Of a DNA stretch of 64,000 nucleotides, positions 8,342 to 15,320 are shown piece by piece. The stretch's first letter is position 1; the number at the start of each line of letters is the position of its first letter. The DNA comes from SB25 sp029560875 (GTDB lineage Bacteria; Bacteroidota; Bacteroidia; Bacteroidales; Tenuifilaceae): NCBI GenBank assembly GCA_035388225.1, contig DAOOPM010000001.1:198106-262105 (forward strand). The letters run 5' to 3'. The position numbers were made by a program, and so were the translations under genes. The notes beneath the pieces are model-generated. The model saw nothing but the letters and a program-made list of their open reading frames with translations. It made no database searches and was not told the origin of the DNA.

Positions 8342-8956
8342 GTTTTCGAAAGTTTCTCTTTAAAGCAATTTTGACGTTTCCAAGTCCGCCAGTCGGTGGA
8401 CTTGGAAACGTCTTGTAAATTGGGAAAGTCCCAGATTCCCATGTTCGCGCTCGTCTTATGACGAGTGCGGTATTATACTACATAAAGAAACTGATTTTAT
8501 GTGCCAATAATGATGTGGTATTAAAAAGAGCTCAAACAAATAAATCTATCCGACTATCAGCGCACGCGTCCAAAAAAAGACGCGCGCGAACAGGGGTTTT
8601 CGAAAGTTTCTCTTCATAGCTATTTTGACGTTTCCATGTCCACAAGCCTGTGGACGATGGAAAGTCCTCGGTCTAGGCACAACTTTCCATCGTGGCGATA
8701 GCCACATGGAAACGTTAAGTCTTTATATTTGACGTTTCCAAGTCCGCCAGTCGGTGGACGTTGGAGAGTCTTGTAAATTGGGAAAGTCCTAGGTTTCCAG
8801 GTTCGCGCTCGTCTTATGACGAGTGCGGTATTATACTATATAAGGAAACTGGTTTTATGTGCCAATAATGATGCGGTATTAAAAAGAGCTCAAACAAATA
8901 AATCTATTCGACTATCAGCGCACGCGTCCAAAAAAAAGACGCGCGCGAACAGGGGT
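8342..8956. repeat. Palindrome-rich direct-repeat locus
   Basis: This 700-nt gene-free stretch (8269-8987) holds two near-identical 227/228-bp units at 8371-8597 and 8729-8956, about 95 percent alike by eye. Between them lies a shorter stretch with the same core words. A 19-nt word GTTTTCGAAAGTTTCTCTT begins at both 8342 and 8597. Palindromes: 8373-8412 (18-bp arms, loop AGTC), 8627-8666, 8681-8716 and 8731-8770, all built on GACGTTTCCA-type arms. Hairpins at 8446-8469 (CGCGCTCGTC arm) and at the CGCACGCGTC/GACGCGCGCG pair close each unit. A 68-codon frame overlapping unit 2 is not supported as a gene. Confidence 0.85.
8373..8412. repeat. 40-nt palindrome in repeat unit 1
   Basis: Arms GACGTTTCCAAGTCCGCC and GGTGGACTTGGAAACGTC pair over 18 bp with one G-T wobble and a 4-nt loop AGTC. 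The same position in unit 2 (8731-8770) is less perfect. Confidence 0.85.
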
Positions 8957-8987
8957 GAAAGGAACTGCCTGTTATACACAGTTTTTT

Positions 8988-10322
8988 TTAATATTTATCT
9001 AATTCTACTTTTCCTCTATTAATTTTTAACATTGATTGTCTGAACAATAAGTTAACTAAAAGAGAGTCATTTTCATTATATCGGTTATTATTGAGAGTTT
9101 GATGTAGAGACAAGTATTCTCCAAATAGTTTATTGTTAACAACTACTCTTTTATTCTCAATATATCTTATTGAGTCTCCATTATAAGATAAATAAATAGT
9201 ATCGTTTTGCAGTGATTTGTTCTTTACAGGAAAACTAAAGCCTTCAAAAAGTTTTAAACGAGAATAAATCAACTGAGCGGTAATCTCTTCTCCTTGAATG
9301 CTTATAGCTTCAAGTCCGTCATTACTAACTGATAAGTTGATTATTGGCGTATTTGTAATTTCAGTTATTTGATGTGTTTTATAGTCAAAGGCTATTGCAC
9401 CTCCAAAATTGGCAAAGTCTCCACCTTCATAGTACTCTATCCATTCTCCAAAACCTATTAAAAAATTGTCCTTTTTTATAAAATCATCAAAGTATTCAAG
9501 GCTAGTTTCTATTTTATTAACATTATTGTTATCCAAATTGTAAATAAATAAACATGCATTACCTTTTAAGTAATATCCACATTTATCCATTGGAGAACCA
9601 ATTATTATTAGTTGATTATTAATTAAATAAGAACTAAAAAATTTGTAATTTGATTCAAATACATAATTATTGATTTCATTTATAGGAGTAATACTTTTAC
9701 TTTCCTTTTCATACTTAAATAATCCATAATGAAAGTCTAGATAGTAAATTTCTTTTTCCGTTTCATTTATGCTTGTTATTTTTTTAAATGCAGGAAGGTT
9801 TAAATAATCCGTTCTTTCAAGGTTTTCGGTATCAATTCTAGACAAACCAAATTTTGAACCAATCCAAATAGATGAACTATCAACGAAAAAGTCATTTATT
9901 CTTTCATAAGGAAACCTAAAAATCTCTTTTTTTATTGTGTCAACTATTTCTTGCTTATAGTAAGCAGCTCCTTCATCTGCATGAACAGTTAAACACCATG
10001 AACCATGTTGGATTTGACAAGACGAGTATACAGAAAACTTGTATCCATTTGGGAAATGGCTAGAATATGCTAGTTCTGGGGTTGCTTTTATGTCAGTCTT
10101 ATTTATAGTGTCTTTGACGAGCCATTCATCCTTATCTTGATTATAAAAGAGTGTGCCATTAGTTGTAATGCAAAATAATGTATCATTACTTTTATAAAAT
10201 GAAGTTATATTATTTAAATCTTTAAATTCAAATAGATTGGAGTCTACTTTTTCATCTTTACTTGTTTGCGTTGAACAAGAAAAAGTTATAAATAAACTTA
10301 AAATAATTATATTTTCTTTCAT
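8988..10322 (-). CDS. Lipoprotein with propeller-like repeats
   Basis: This 444-residue protein starts with a lipoprotein signal (LSLFITFSCSTQT, lipid Cys16). The mature part is rich in beta strands, Tyr, Asn and Ser. A segment SSSIWIGSKFGLSRID resembles the two-component-regulator-propeller repeat, so a beta-propeller is plausible. Base composition is much more AT-rich than neighbouring genes. The gene sits between the palindromic repeat locus on one side and a palindrome remnant on the other, which suggests acquired DNA. No partner genes are seen. The function is unknown. Confidence 0.75.
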   Translation of the reverse strand: MKENIIILSLFITFSCSTQTSKDEKVDSNLFEFKDLNNITSFYKSNDTLFCITTNGTLFYNQDKDEWLVKDTINKTDIKATPELAYSSHFPNGYKFSVYSSCQIQHGSWCLTVHADEGAAYYKQEIVDTIKKEIFRFPYERINDFFVDSSSIWIGSKFGLSRIDTENLERTDYLNLPAFKKITSINETEKEIYYLDFHYGLFKYEKESKSITPINEINNYVFESNYKFFSSYLINNQLIIIGSPMDKCGYYLKGNACLFIYNLDNNNVNKIETSLEYFDDFIKKDNFLIGFGEWIEYYEGGDFANFGGAIAFDYKTHQITEITNTPIINLSVSNDGLEAISIQGEEITAQLIYSRLKLFEGFSFPVKNKSLQNDTIYLSYNGDSIRYIENKRVVVNNKLFGEYLSLHQTLNNNRYNENDSLLVNLLFRQSMLKINRGKVELDKY

Positions 10323-10527
10323 ATAAATAGTTTGTTAAATCTCCTTGTTTCTTAGAAAATTTAGTATAACTCTCTTATCTAATTACTTTTATTAATCAAT
10401 TAAACCAAACGAGTTAAATCAATTACATAACCAAAAAATTACTTACGATACCCATTTGGTTTTATAAAAGTAAAAATAAGTTACACAAAAACAAAGGCAA
10501 ACTGGAATAATTAAGGCAATTGCACAG

Positions 10528-10567
10528 ACTCACCCCTACCCCTCTCTATCTGAACGACAGAGAGGGG
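10528..10567. repeat. Remnant of the GACTCACCCC palindromic element
   Basis: It starts GACTCACCCC, as the 93-nt element at 49021 does, then has arms CCCCTCTCT (10539-10547) and AGAGAGGGG (10559-10567) around an 11-nt loop. The third hairpin and the closing repeat of the larger element are missing. Confidence 0.6.
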
Positions 10568-10601
10568 AGAATAACCCAATGGCTAATTTCTTACTAACGA
10601 A

Positions 10602-10625
10602 AAAAGCGCCCTTTGGGGCGCTTTT
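10602..10625 (-). terminator. Terminator of the serC-serA-DUF1015 operon
   Basis: Perfect 10-bp arms AAAAGCGCCC and GGGCGCTTTT with a TTTG loop, 17 nt after the DUF1015 stop on the minus strand, followed there by T-rich sequence. Confidence 0.85.
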
Positions 10626-10641
10626 CAGTATTGAGTTGCTA

Positions 10642-11883
10642 TTACTTTAACTCGTGAATTACAATACCGCTACGGAGTTTTGGCTCGAACCAAGTGGTTT
10701 TTGGAGGCATGATATTGCCTGTATCGGCAATGTCGATTAGCTGTTTCATTGAAACTGGGTAAAGGGCAAATGCCACCTTCATATCACCACTATCGACACG
10801 TTTCTTAAGTTCGCCTAAACCACGGATACCTCCCACAAAATCAATTCTCTTTGATGTTCTCAAATCCTTGATATCAAGGATTGGCTCAAGAACCAAGTTT
10901 GACAGAATTGTAACGTCAAGAACACCAATTGGGTCGTTATCGTTGTAGGTTCCGGGTTTTGCGGTTAACGAGTACCATTTACCCTCAAGGTACATACTAA
11001 AGTTATGTAACTTGTTAGGGGTATAAATGCCTGTACCCATCTCCTTAACCTCGAAACCAGCCTGTAACTTCTCAATTAGTTGCTGAGCGGTTAAGCCGTT
11101 CAAATCTTTTACTACACGGTTGTAATCAATAATTTTCAACTGATTATCGGGGAAAATTACTGCCAAGAAGTAGTTGTACTCCTCATTACCAGTGTGGTTT
11201 GGATTTGCTGCCTTTTTCTCAAGGCCAACACGTGCAGCAGCAGCTGTACGGTGGTGACCATCGGCTACGTAAAGCGCAGGAACTGCAGCAAAAATCTCGG
11301 TGATACGCTTGTTAACAGCAGCATCGTCGATAACCCAGAAATGGTGACCAAAACCATCCTCTGCCACAAAATCGTAAACAGGCTTGTTGTTCTTTACAAC
11401 ATTCTCAACAATTTGGTCCATCTCCTTAACTGCAGGGTATGCAAAAAATACAGGCTCAATGTTTGCGTTCTGGTTACGAACGTGAATCATGCGGTCCTCC
11501 TCTTTATCTGGACGAGTAAGCTCGTGCTTCTTAATTTTACCCTCCATATAATCCTCGAAATGACAAGCAGCCACAAGTCCGTACTGAGTGCGTCCATCCA
11601 TAGTTTGAGCATAGATGTAGTACTTTTCCTCAGTGTCCTGAACTAACCAGCCATTTGCTTTCCATTTCTTGTAGTTCTCAACGGCTTTATCGTAAGCTTC
11701 CTGAGAGTGCTCATCGATAATTGGGTTGAAATCAATCTCTGGCTTAATAATGTGAAGTAACGACTTCTCCCCTGCCTCAGCCTGAGCCTCAACAGAGTTC
11801 AACACATCGTAAGGACGCGATGCTACTTCCTTAGCCAGCTCCTTTGGTGGGCGAATACCCTTGAATGATTTTATTTTTACCAT
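10642..11883 (-). CDS. DUF1015 family protein in serine operon
   Basis: This 413-residue cytoplasmic protein is a full-length DUF1015 member. The start is KGIRPPKELAKEVASRPYDVL and the family's most conserved motif, YVADGHHRTAAAARVG, lies near the middle. That motif resembles the nucleotide/serine-handling GxHR element of the ParB-like superfamily. It is the last gene of serC-serA-(S23)-DUF1015, ahead of a strong terminator. No phosphoserine phosphatase (serB) is in the operon. A role in serine metabolism, such as a missing phosphatase or a serine kinase, is therefore a reasonable inference but unproven. Confidence 0.88.
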   Translation of the reverse strand: MVKIKSFKGIRPPKELAKEVASRPYDVLNSVEAQAEAGEKSLLHIIKPEIDFNPIIDEHSQEAYDKAVENYKKWKANGWLVQDTEEKYYIYAQTMDGRTQYGLVAACHFEDYMEGKIKKHELTRPDKEEDRMIHVRNQNANIEPVFFAYPAVKEMDQIVENVVKNNKPVYDFVAEDGFGHHFWVIDDAAVNKRITEIFAAVPALYVADGHHRTAAAARVGLEKKAANPNHTGNEEYNYFLAVIFPDNQLKIIDYNRVVKDLNGLTAQQLIEKLQAGFEVKEMGTGIYTPNKLHNFSMYLEGKWYSLTAKPGTYNDNDPIGVLDVTILSNLVLEPILDIKDLRTSKRIDFVGGIRGLGELKKRVDSGDMKVAFALYPVSMKQLIDIADTGNIMPPKTTWFEPKLRSGIVIHELK

Positions 11884-11896
11884 TTCGTTTAAAAAG

Positions 11897-11924
11897 TTAA
11901 TCGTGAATCGTGGGTCGTTAAACG
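11897..11924 (+). repeat. Heptad array, left bracket of S23 gene A
   Basis: Four 7-bp words in perfect register: TTAATCG, TGAATCG, TGGGTCG, TTAAACG, consensus TTAANCG. The innermost word contains the S23 stop codon. The opposing array at 12277-12297 carries the reverse complement word. Confidence 0.75.
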
Positions 11925-12265
11925 GTTTTGAGATACCTAACTAAACCTAAAATAATCTGCTTTACTTTGCTCAACTTTGCAATTATCTCATCAACTTCTT
12001 TAATATAATCTAGTTTATGAGATATTATCATCTGAGTTTCGAGTTCTGCCAATGAACCAAGCGAGATATATAAAAAATGTATAGTCTCCTTCGAACTACT
12101 TCTGGCACACCCTTCGGCAATATTTGAAGGAACTGAAACAGCCGCTCTTCTAATCTGTTGAACTAAGCCAAACATTTCTTCTTTAGGAAAAGATTTTGTG
12201 ATAGAGTACATTTCCACAGATAAATCAACGGAAACCTTCCACGCATCTAATTCCTTATGGTCCAT
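11918..12265 (-). CDS. S23/four-helix-bundle protein (copy A)
   Basis: A 115-residue all-helical protein of the 23S rRNA intervening-sequence (S23) or four-helix-bundle family, related to the Avd proteins of diversity-generating retroelements. The family signature QIRRAAVSVPSNIAEG lies near residues 40-55, followed by helices with FLYISLGSLAELETQM. No enzyme activity is known for the family; some members bind nucleic acid. It is inserted between serA and the DUF1015 gene in the same direction. Short arrays of 7-bp repeats in inverted orientation bracket it. It is not required by the serine pathway around it. Confidence 0.9.
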   Translation of the reverse strand: MDHKELDAWKVSVDLSVEMYSITKSFPKEEMFGLVQQIRRAAVSVPSNIAEGCARSSSKETIHFLYISLGSLAELETQMIISHKLDYIKEVDEIIAKLSKVKQIILGLVRYLKTV

Positions 12266-12276
12266 ACAGTATCTTT

Positions 12277-12297
12277 CGTTTAACGATTAACGCTTAA
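12277..12297 (+). repeat. Heptad array, right bracket of S23 gene A
   Basis: Three contiguous 7-bp words CGTTTAA, CGATTAA, CGCTTAA (consensus CGNTTAA), followed by a further CG. It is the reverse complement of the array at 11897-11924, so the two face each other across the S23 gene. Confidence 0.75.
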
Positions 12298-12309
12298 CGT
12301 CTCACTGTG

Positions 12310-13233
12310 TTATTTATTTACCTGGAATGTTTTATCGCCATTCTTAATGAAACCAACAATCTGACGAGCAGATGCTAAACCAGCGTTGATGTTCGCCTCG
12401 GCAGTTTCTGCACCCATTTTCTTTGGGGTGGAGAATACACGGCCAGGGAATTTCTCAACTAACTCAGCGTGATTATCGGCCATAATATCGGTTGCGTACT
12501 TAAGGTCTGCTCTCTCGGTGAAAGCTTTAACCAAACCAGCCTCGTCAATAACCTCTTTGCGGGCAGTGTTGATTAACGCACCACCTTTAGGCATTTTCGA
12601 TAGCAACTCGTAACCAATAGATTTTTTGGTTTTGTCGTTAGCTGGAATATGTAACGAAACGTAATGGCAAGTGCTGTAAAGTTCTTCAATTGAGCCAACA
12701 ACCTTTACGCCATCCTTCTCCATAGCCTCTTTAGCCACGAATGGGTCGAAAGCGTAAACTTCCATTCCAAAACCTTTACCGTACTTAGCTACCAATTTAC
12801 CTACGTTTCCATAAGCGTGGATTCCAAGTTTTTTGCCAGCAATCTCGGTACCAGTGCCTGGTTGGAAAAGACCACGAGCCATAAAAATCATCATCCCAAT
12901 TGCTAACTCAGCAACAGCGTTTGAGTTTTGGCCAGGGGTGTTCATAGCAACAACACCTTTTGCTGTACAAGCAGCAAGGTCGAGGTTATCGTAACCAGCA
13001 CCAGCGCGAACAACAATTTTAAGATTTTTACCAGCCTCAACAACTTCCTTTGTAACCTTATCACTACGAACTATTAGCGCATCGGCATCGGCAACTGCCT
13101 TTACAAGGTCGTTAGGGTCGGTATATTTTTCAAGAAGAGCCAAGGTGAATCCAGCATCCTCAACAATCTTTCTAATTCCGTCAACCGCAGCCTTTGCAAA
13201 AGGTTTTTCGGTTGCTACTAATACTTTGGTCAT
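12310..13233 (-). CDS. serA: D-3-phosphoglycerate dehydrogenase, short form
   Basis: This enzyme oxidises 3-phosphoglycerate to phosphohydroxypyruvate, the first step of serine synthesis. The 307-residue form has only substrate- and NAD-binding domains, without the ACT regulatory domain. Active-site Arg is in VVRAGAGYDNLD, and the Glu region is INTARKEVIDEAG. Two substitutions are visible. The nucleotide loop reads HAYGNVG in place of the usual GxGxxG. The catalytic His motif (TPHxGA) reads TPKKMGA, with Lys at or next to the His position. A Lys in place of His is known in Entamoeba-type and some Bacteroidota enzymes. It is linked to serC upstream, as expected. Confidence 0.93.
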   Translation of the reverse strand: MTKVLVATEKPFAKAAVDGIRKIVEDAGFTLALLEKYTDPNDLVKAVADADALIVRSDKVTKEVVEAGKNLKIVVRAGAGYDNLDLAACTAKGVVAMNTPGQNSNAVAELAIGMMIFMARGLFQPGTGTEIAGKKLGIHAYGNVGKLVAKYGKGFGMEVYAFDPFVAKEAMEKDGVKVVGSIEELYSTCHYVSLHIPANDKTKKSIGYELLSKMPKGGALINTARKEVIDEAGLVKAFTERADLKYATDIMADNHAELVEKFPGRVFSTPKKMGAETAEANINAGLASARQIVGFIKNGDKTFQVNK

Positions 13234-13272
13234 ATCAGTAAAGTTTATGGGTTAATGTTTTATTTTATAAGA

Positions 13273-13335
13273 ATTTGTCATCCTGAATGAAGAGAAAGAC
13301 TAAAAGATTTTTCGCTATCGCTCAGAATGACAAAT
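13273..13335. repeat. Short inverted-repeat element between serC and serA
   Basis: Ends ATTTGTCATCCTGA (13273-13286) and TCAGAATGACAAAT (13322-13335) are near-perfect reverse complements around a 35-nt interior. The GTCATCCTGA...TCAGAATGAC form resembles dispersed palindromic elements common in Bacteroidota genomes. It lies inside the ser operon. Confidence 0.75.
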
Positions 13336-13358
13336 CAACAATTCGAAATCAAAATGAA

Positions 13359-14438
13359 CTATGCGTTCAATTTCTCAAATTCCTTCATGCAGTCAACAAG
13401 TGCCTGTACGCTTTCAATTGGACAAGCATTGTAGATAGATGCACGGAAACCACCAACAGAACGGTGACCTTTAATACCAACCATTCCTGCTTTCTTAGCG
13501 AAATCCATAAACTCAGCCTCTTTTTCTTTGTACTGCTCAGCCATTACGAAGCATACGTTCATAATTGAACGGTCTTCCTTAACAGCAGTTCCTACGAACA
13601 TCTTGTTGCGGTCAATCTCGTTGTAAAGAAGGTCTGCCTTTTGGTTGTTAATCTTATGCATTGCAGCAACACCACCAAGCGATTTAACCCACTTCAAAGT
13701 TTCGTGCATCACAAAAATTGAAATTACTGGAGGAGTGTTGTACATTGAGTTATCCTTTGGCTCTGCACCAATATGGGTTCTGTAATCAACCATACTTGGT
13801 AACTTGCGTTGGATTTGCTCCAATAGGTCTTTGCGAACAATTACAAAGGTAACACCAGCAGGACCTACGTTTTTCTGAGCACCACCGTAAATCATAGCGT
13901 ATTTCTTGATATCAACAGGGCGGCTCATGATATCGGAACTCATATCGGCGATTAAGTTGATAGGGCAATCCATATCAGTTTTAATCTCGGTTCCGTAAAT
14001 GGTGTTATTTGTGGTGATGTGGAAGTAATCCGCATCAGTTGGGATTTTGTATCCTTTTGGAATGTAAGTGTAGTTTTTGTCGGCCGATGAAGCAACAACC
14101 TCAACCTCGCCGTACAATTTAGCCTCTTTAACAGCTTTTTTAGCCCAAACACCTGTTTCAAGGTAAGCAGCTTTTTTGTTAAGGAAGTTTGCAGCAACTG
14201 TGTAGAACTGAGTTGAAGCACCACCACCTAAAAACATAACAGCATAGTTATCTGGAATGTTAAGTAGGTCTCTCCAAAGTTGCTCAGTTTCAGCCATAAT
14301 TCTTTCCCAACCTGGAGTACGGTGAGAAATCTCTAGTAACCCGATACCAGTTCCATCGAAATTACGAATAGCTTCGATTGTAGACTCAATCGCTGGTTTT
14401 GGAAGGATGCAGGGGCCTGCATTAAAATTATGTTTCAT
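13359..14438 (-). CDS. serC: Phosphoserine aminotransferase
   Basis: This PLP enzyme converts phosphohydroxypyruvate and glutamate to phosphoserine and 2-oxoglutarate. It is a complete 359-residue class V aminotransferase. The N-terminus is HNFNAGPCILP, the phosphate-anchoring GGGASTQF is present, and the PLP lysine is in YGGAQKNVGPAG. Later motifs include YNTPPVISIFVMHETLKW and GHRSVGGFRASIYNA. It is the first gene of the serine operon and is followed by an inverted-repeat element before serA. No clear promoter box was found upstream, although about 120 nt of gene-free DNA is available. Confidence 0.97.
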   Translation of the reverse strand: MKHNFNAGPCILPKPAIESTIEAIRNFDGTGIGLLEISHRTPGWERIMAETEQLWRDLLNIPDNYAVMFLGGGASTQFYTVAANFLNKKAAYLETGVWAKKAVKEAKLYGEVEVVASSADKNYTYIPKGYKIPTDADYFHITTNNTIYGTEIKTDMDCPINLIADMSSDIMSRPVDIKKYAMIYGGAQKNVGPAGVTFVIVRKDLLEQIQRKLPSMVDYRTHIGAEPKDNSMYNTPPVISIFVMHETLKWVKSLGGVAAMHKINNQKADLLYNEIDRNKMFVGTAVKEDRSIMNVCFVMAEQYKEKEAEFMDFAKKAGMVGIKGHRSVGGFRASIYNACPIESVQALVDCMKEFEKLNA

Positions 14439-14556
14439 GATGTTAAAAGTTTAAGTTTGAAATTCGTTGGTGAATTATACGTCAAATTTCCTTGTTTTTT
14501 TTGTAATTTCCTAATGAGATGTTATCAAACAACATTATATGGAAGAAACCTATAAG

Positions 14557-15267
14557 TTACTTACATACAAGTCGATTTCCTTCTAAAACAGGCACCTTAT
14601 CGGTCTGGTCGAAGGAAAAACAGTAGCCAATAACATTATCTAAGCCCAATTTCTTTAGACGATGTTTCTGAGCCACTTTCTCGATATAAGTGTCCATAGT
14701 ATCCTTAGCAGCATCCCATAAATCGATAGCAGCATAAACCGAATCGCACTTAGTATCAAACAATCCTGATTGCATCAACTCGTTGGATAAAGCTCCCGCA
14801 AAGAGGGTATCCTCAAGGCAAAATTTACCCTTCCAACCCGCACAAAGCACCAAAACATCCTTCTGCTGAGCCGACAAATACTTAACAACCGCGCTAAAAT
14901 TCAAGAATGAGCCAATTGTTACTACACTTGCATCCTTACCCACAGTAATTGCATTGGTTCCGTTGGTAGTGCTGTAGACAATAGTTTTTCCGTCAACTGT
15001 TTCGGGGGTAAAGTAAAAGGGCGAATTGCCAAAATCGGCAAAATCCAACTTTTCGCCATTACGTTCGGCAACCACAAGGAAACCTTTCTCCTTATACGCC
15101 TTGGCCTCCTCAACATCCCTAACCGGAATAATCTCCTTAACGCCATTCTTAAACATTGTACATATAACCGAAGTGGCCCTAAGAATATCAACTACCACAA
15201 CAATCTTATCCGTTGAATCGAAATGGCTAAAAACCGATGGTGAAAAGCAAACTTCTATTTTGTTCAT
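14557..15267 (-). CDS. comB: 2-phosphosulfolactate phosphatase family (ComB-like)
   Basis: A 236-residue member of the ComB family, Mg-dependent phosphatases that act on 2-phosphosulfolactate in coenzyme M synthesis. Typical segments are VVVDILRATSVICTMF, VVAERNGEKLDFADFGNSP, STTNGTNAI and LCAGWKGKFCLEDTLFAG. No other coenzyme M genes are nearby and these organisms are not expected to make it, so the real substrate may differ. The ATG at 15267 is used because an upstream in-frame ATG lies inside the gcvT terminator hairpin. Family assignment is firm, substrate uncertain. Confidence 0.9.
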   Translation of the reverse strand: MNKIEVCFSPSVFSHFDSTDKIVVVVDILRATSVICTMFKNGVKEIIPVRDVEEAKAYKEKGFLVVAERNGEKLDFADFGNSPFYFTPETVDGKTIVYSTTNGTNAITVGKDASVVTIGSFLNFSAVVKYLSAQQKDVLVLCAGWKGKFCLEDTLFAGALSNELMQSGLFDTKCDSVYAAIDLWDAAKDTMDTYIEKVAQKHRLKKLGLDNVIGYCFSFDQTDKVPVLEGNRLVCK

Positions 15268-15286
15268 CTCAAAAAAACATTTTAAA

Positions 15287-15311
15287 AAAAGGGGGCTCAG
15301 CACCCCCTTTT
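15287..15311 (-). terminator. Terminator after gcvT
   Basis: Arms AAAAGGGGG and CCCCCTTTT around a 7-nt loop, 10 nt past the gcvT stop on the minus strand and followed there by a run of T. Confidence 0.8.
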
Positions 15312-15320
15312 GTGTGTGAA

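Larger units (their letters stand above)
10323..10641. other. Gene-free stretch between lipoprotein and DUF1015 genes
   Basis: About 320 nt, very AT-rich near the lipoprotein start. It contains the palindrome remnant at 10528-10567 and the terminator at 10602-10625. No open frame or RNA signature was seen. Confidence 0.6.

Noticed and set aside
8371..8956. CRISPR-like array
   Set aside because: Only two long 228-bp units with a partial third, no short repeats with regular spacers and no cas genes.
8816..9022. 68-codon frame inside repeat unit 2
   Set aside because: It covers the hairpins of the palindromic repeat, has no ribosome site, and base changes between the two repeat units do not favour synonymous positions.
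11194..11646. 150-codon frame opposite the DUF1015 gene
   Set aside because: It is the antisense shadow of a well-conserved gene and shows no protein-like motif.
11897..12297. Heptad arrays as a CRISPR or integron site
   Set aside because: The 7-bp units are contiguous without spacers and no integrase or attC-like fold was seen.
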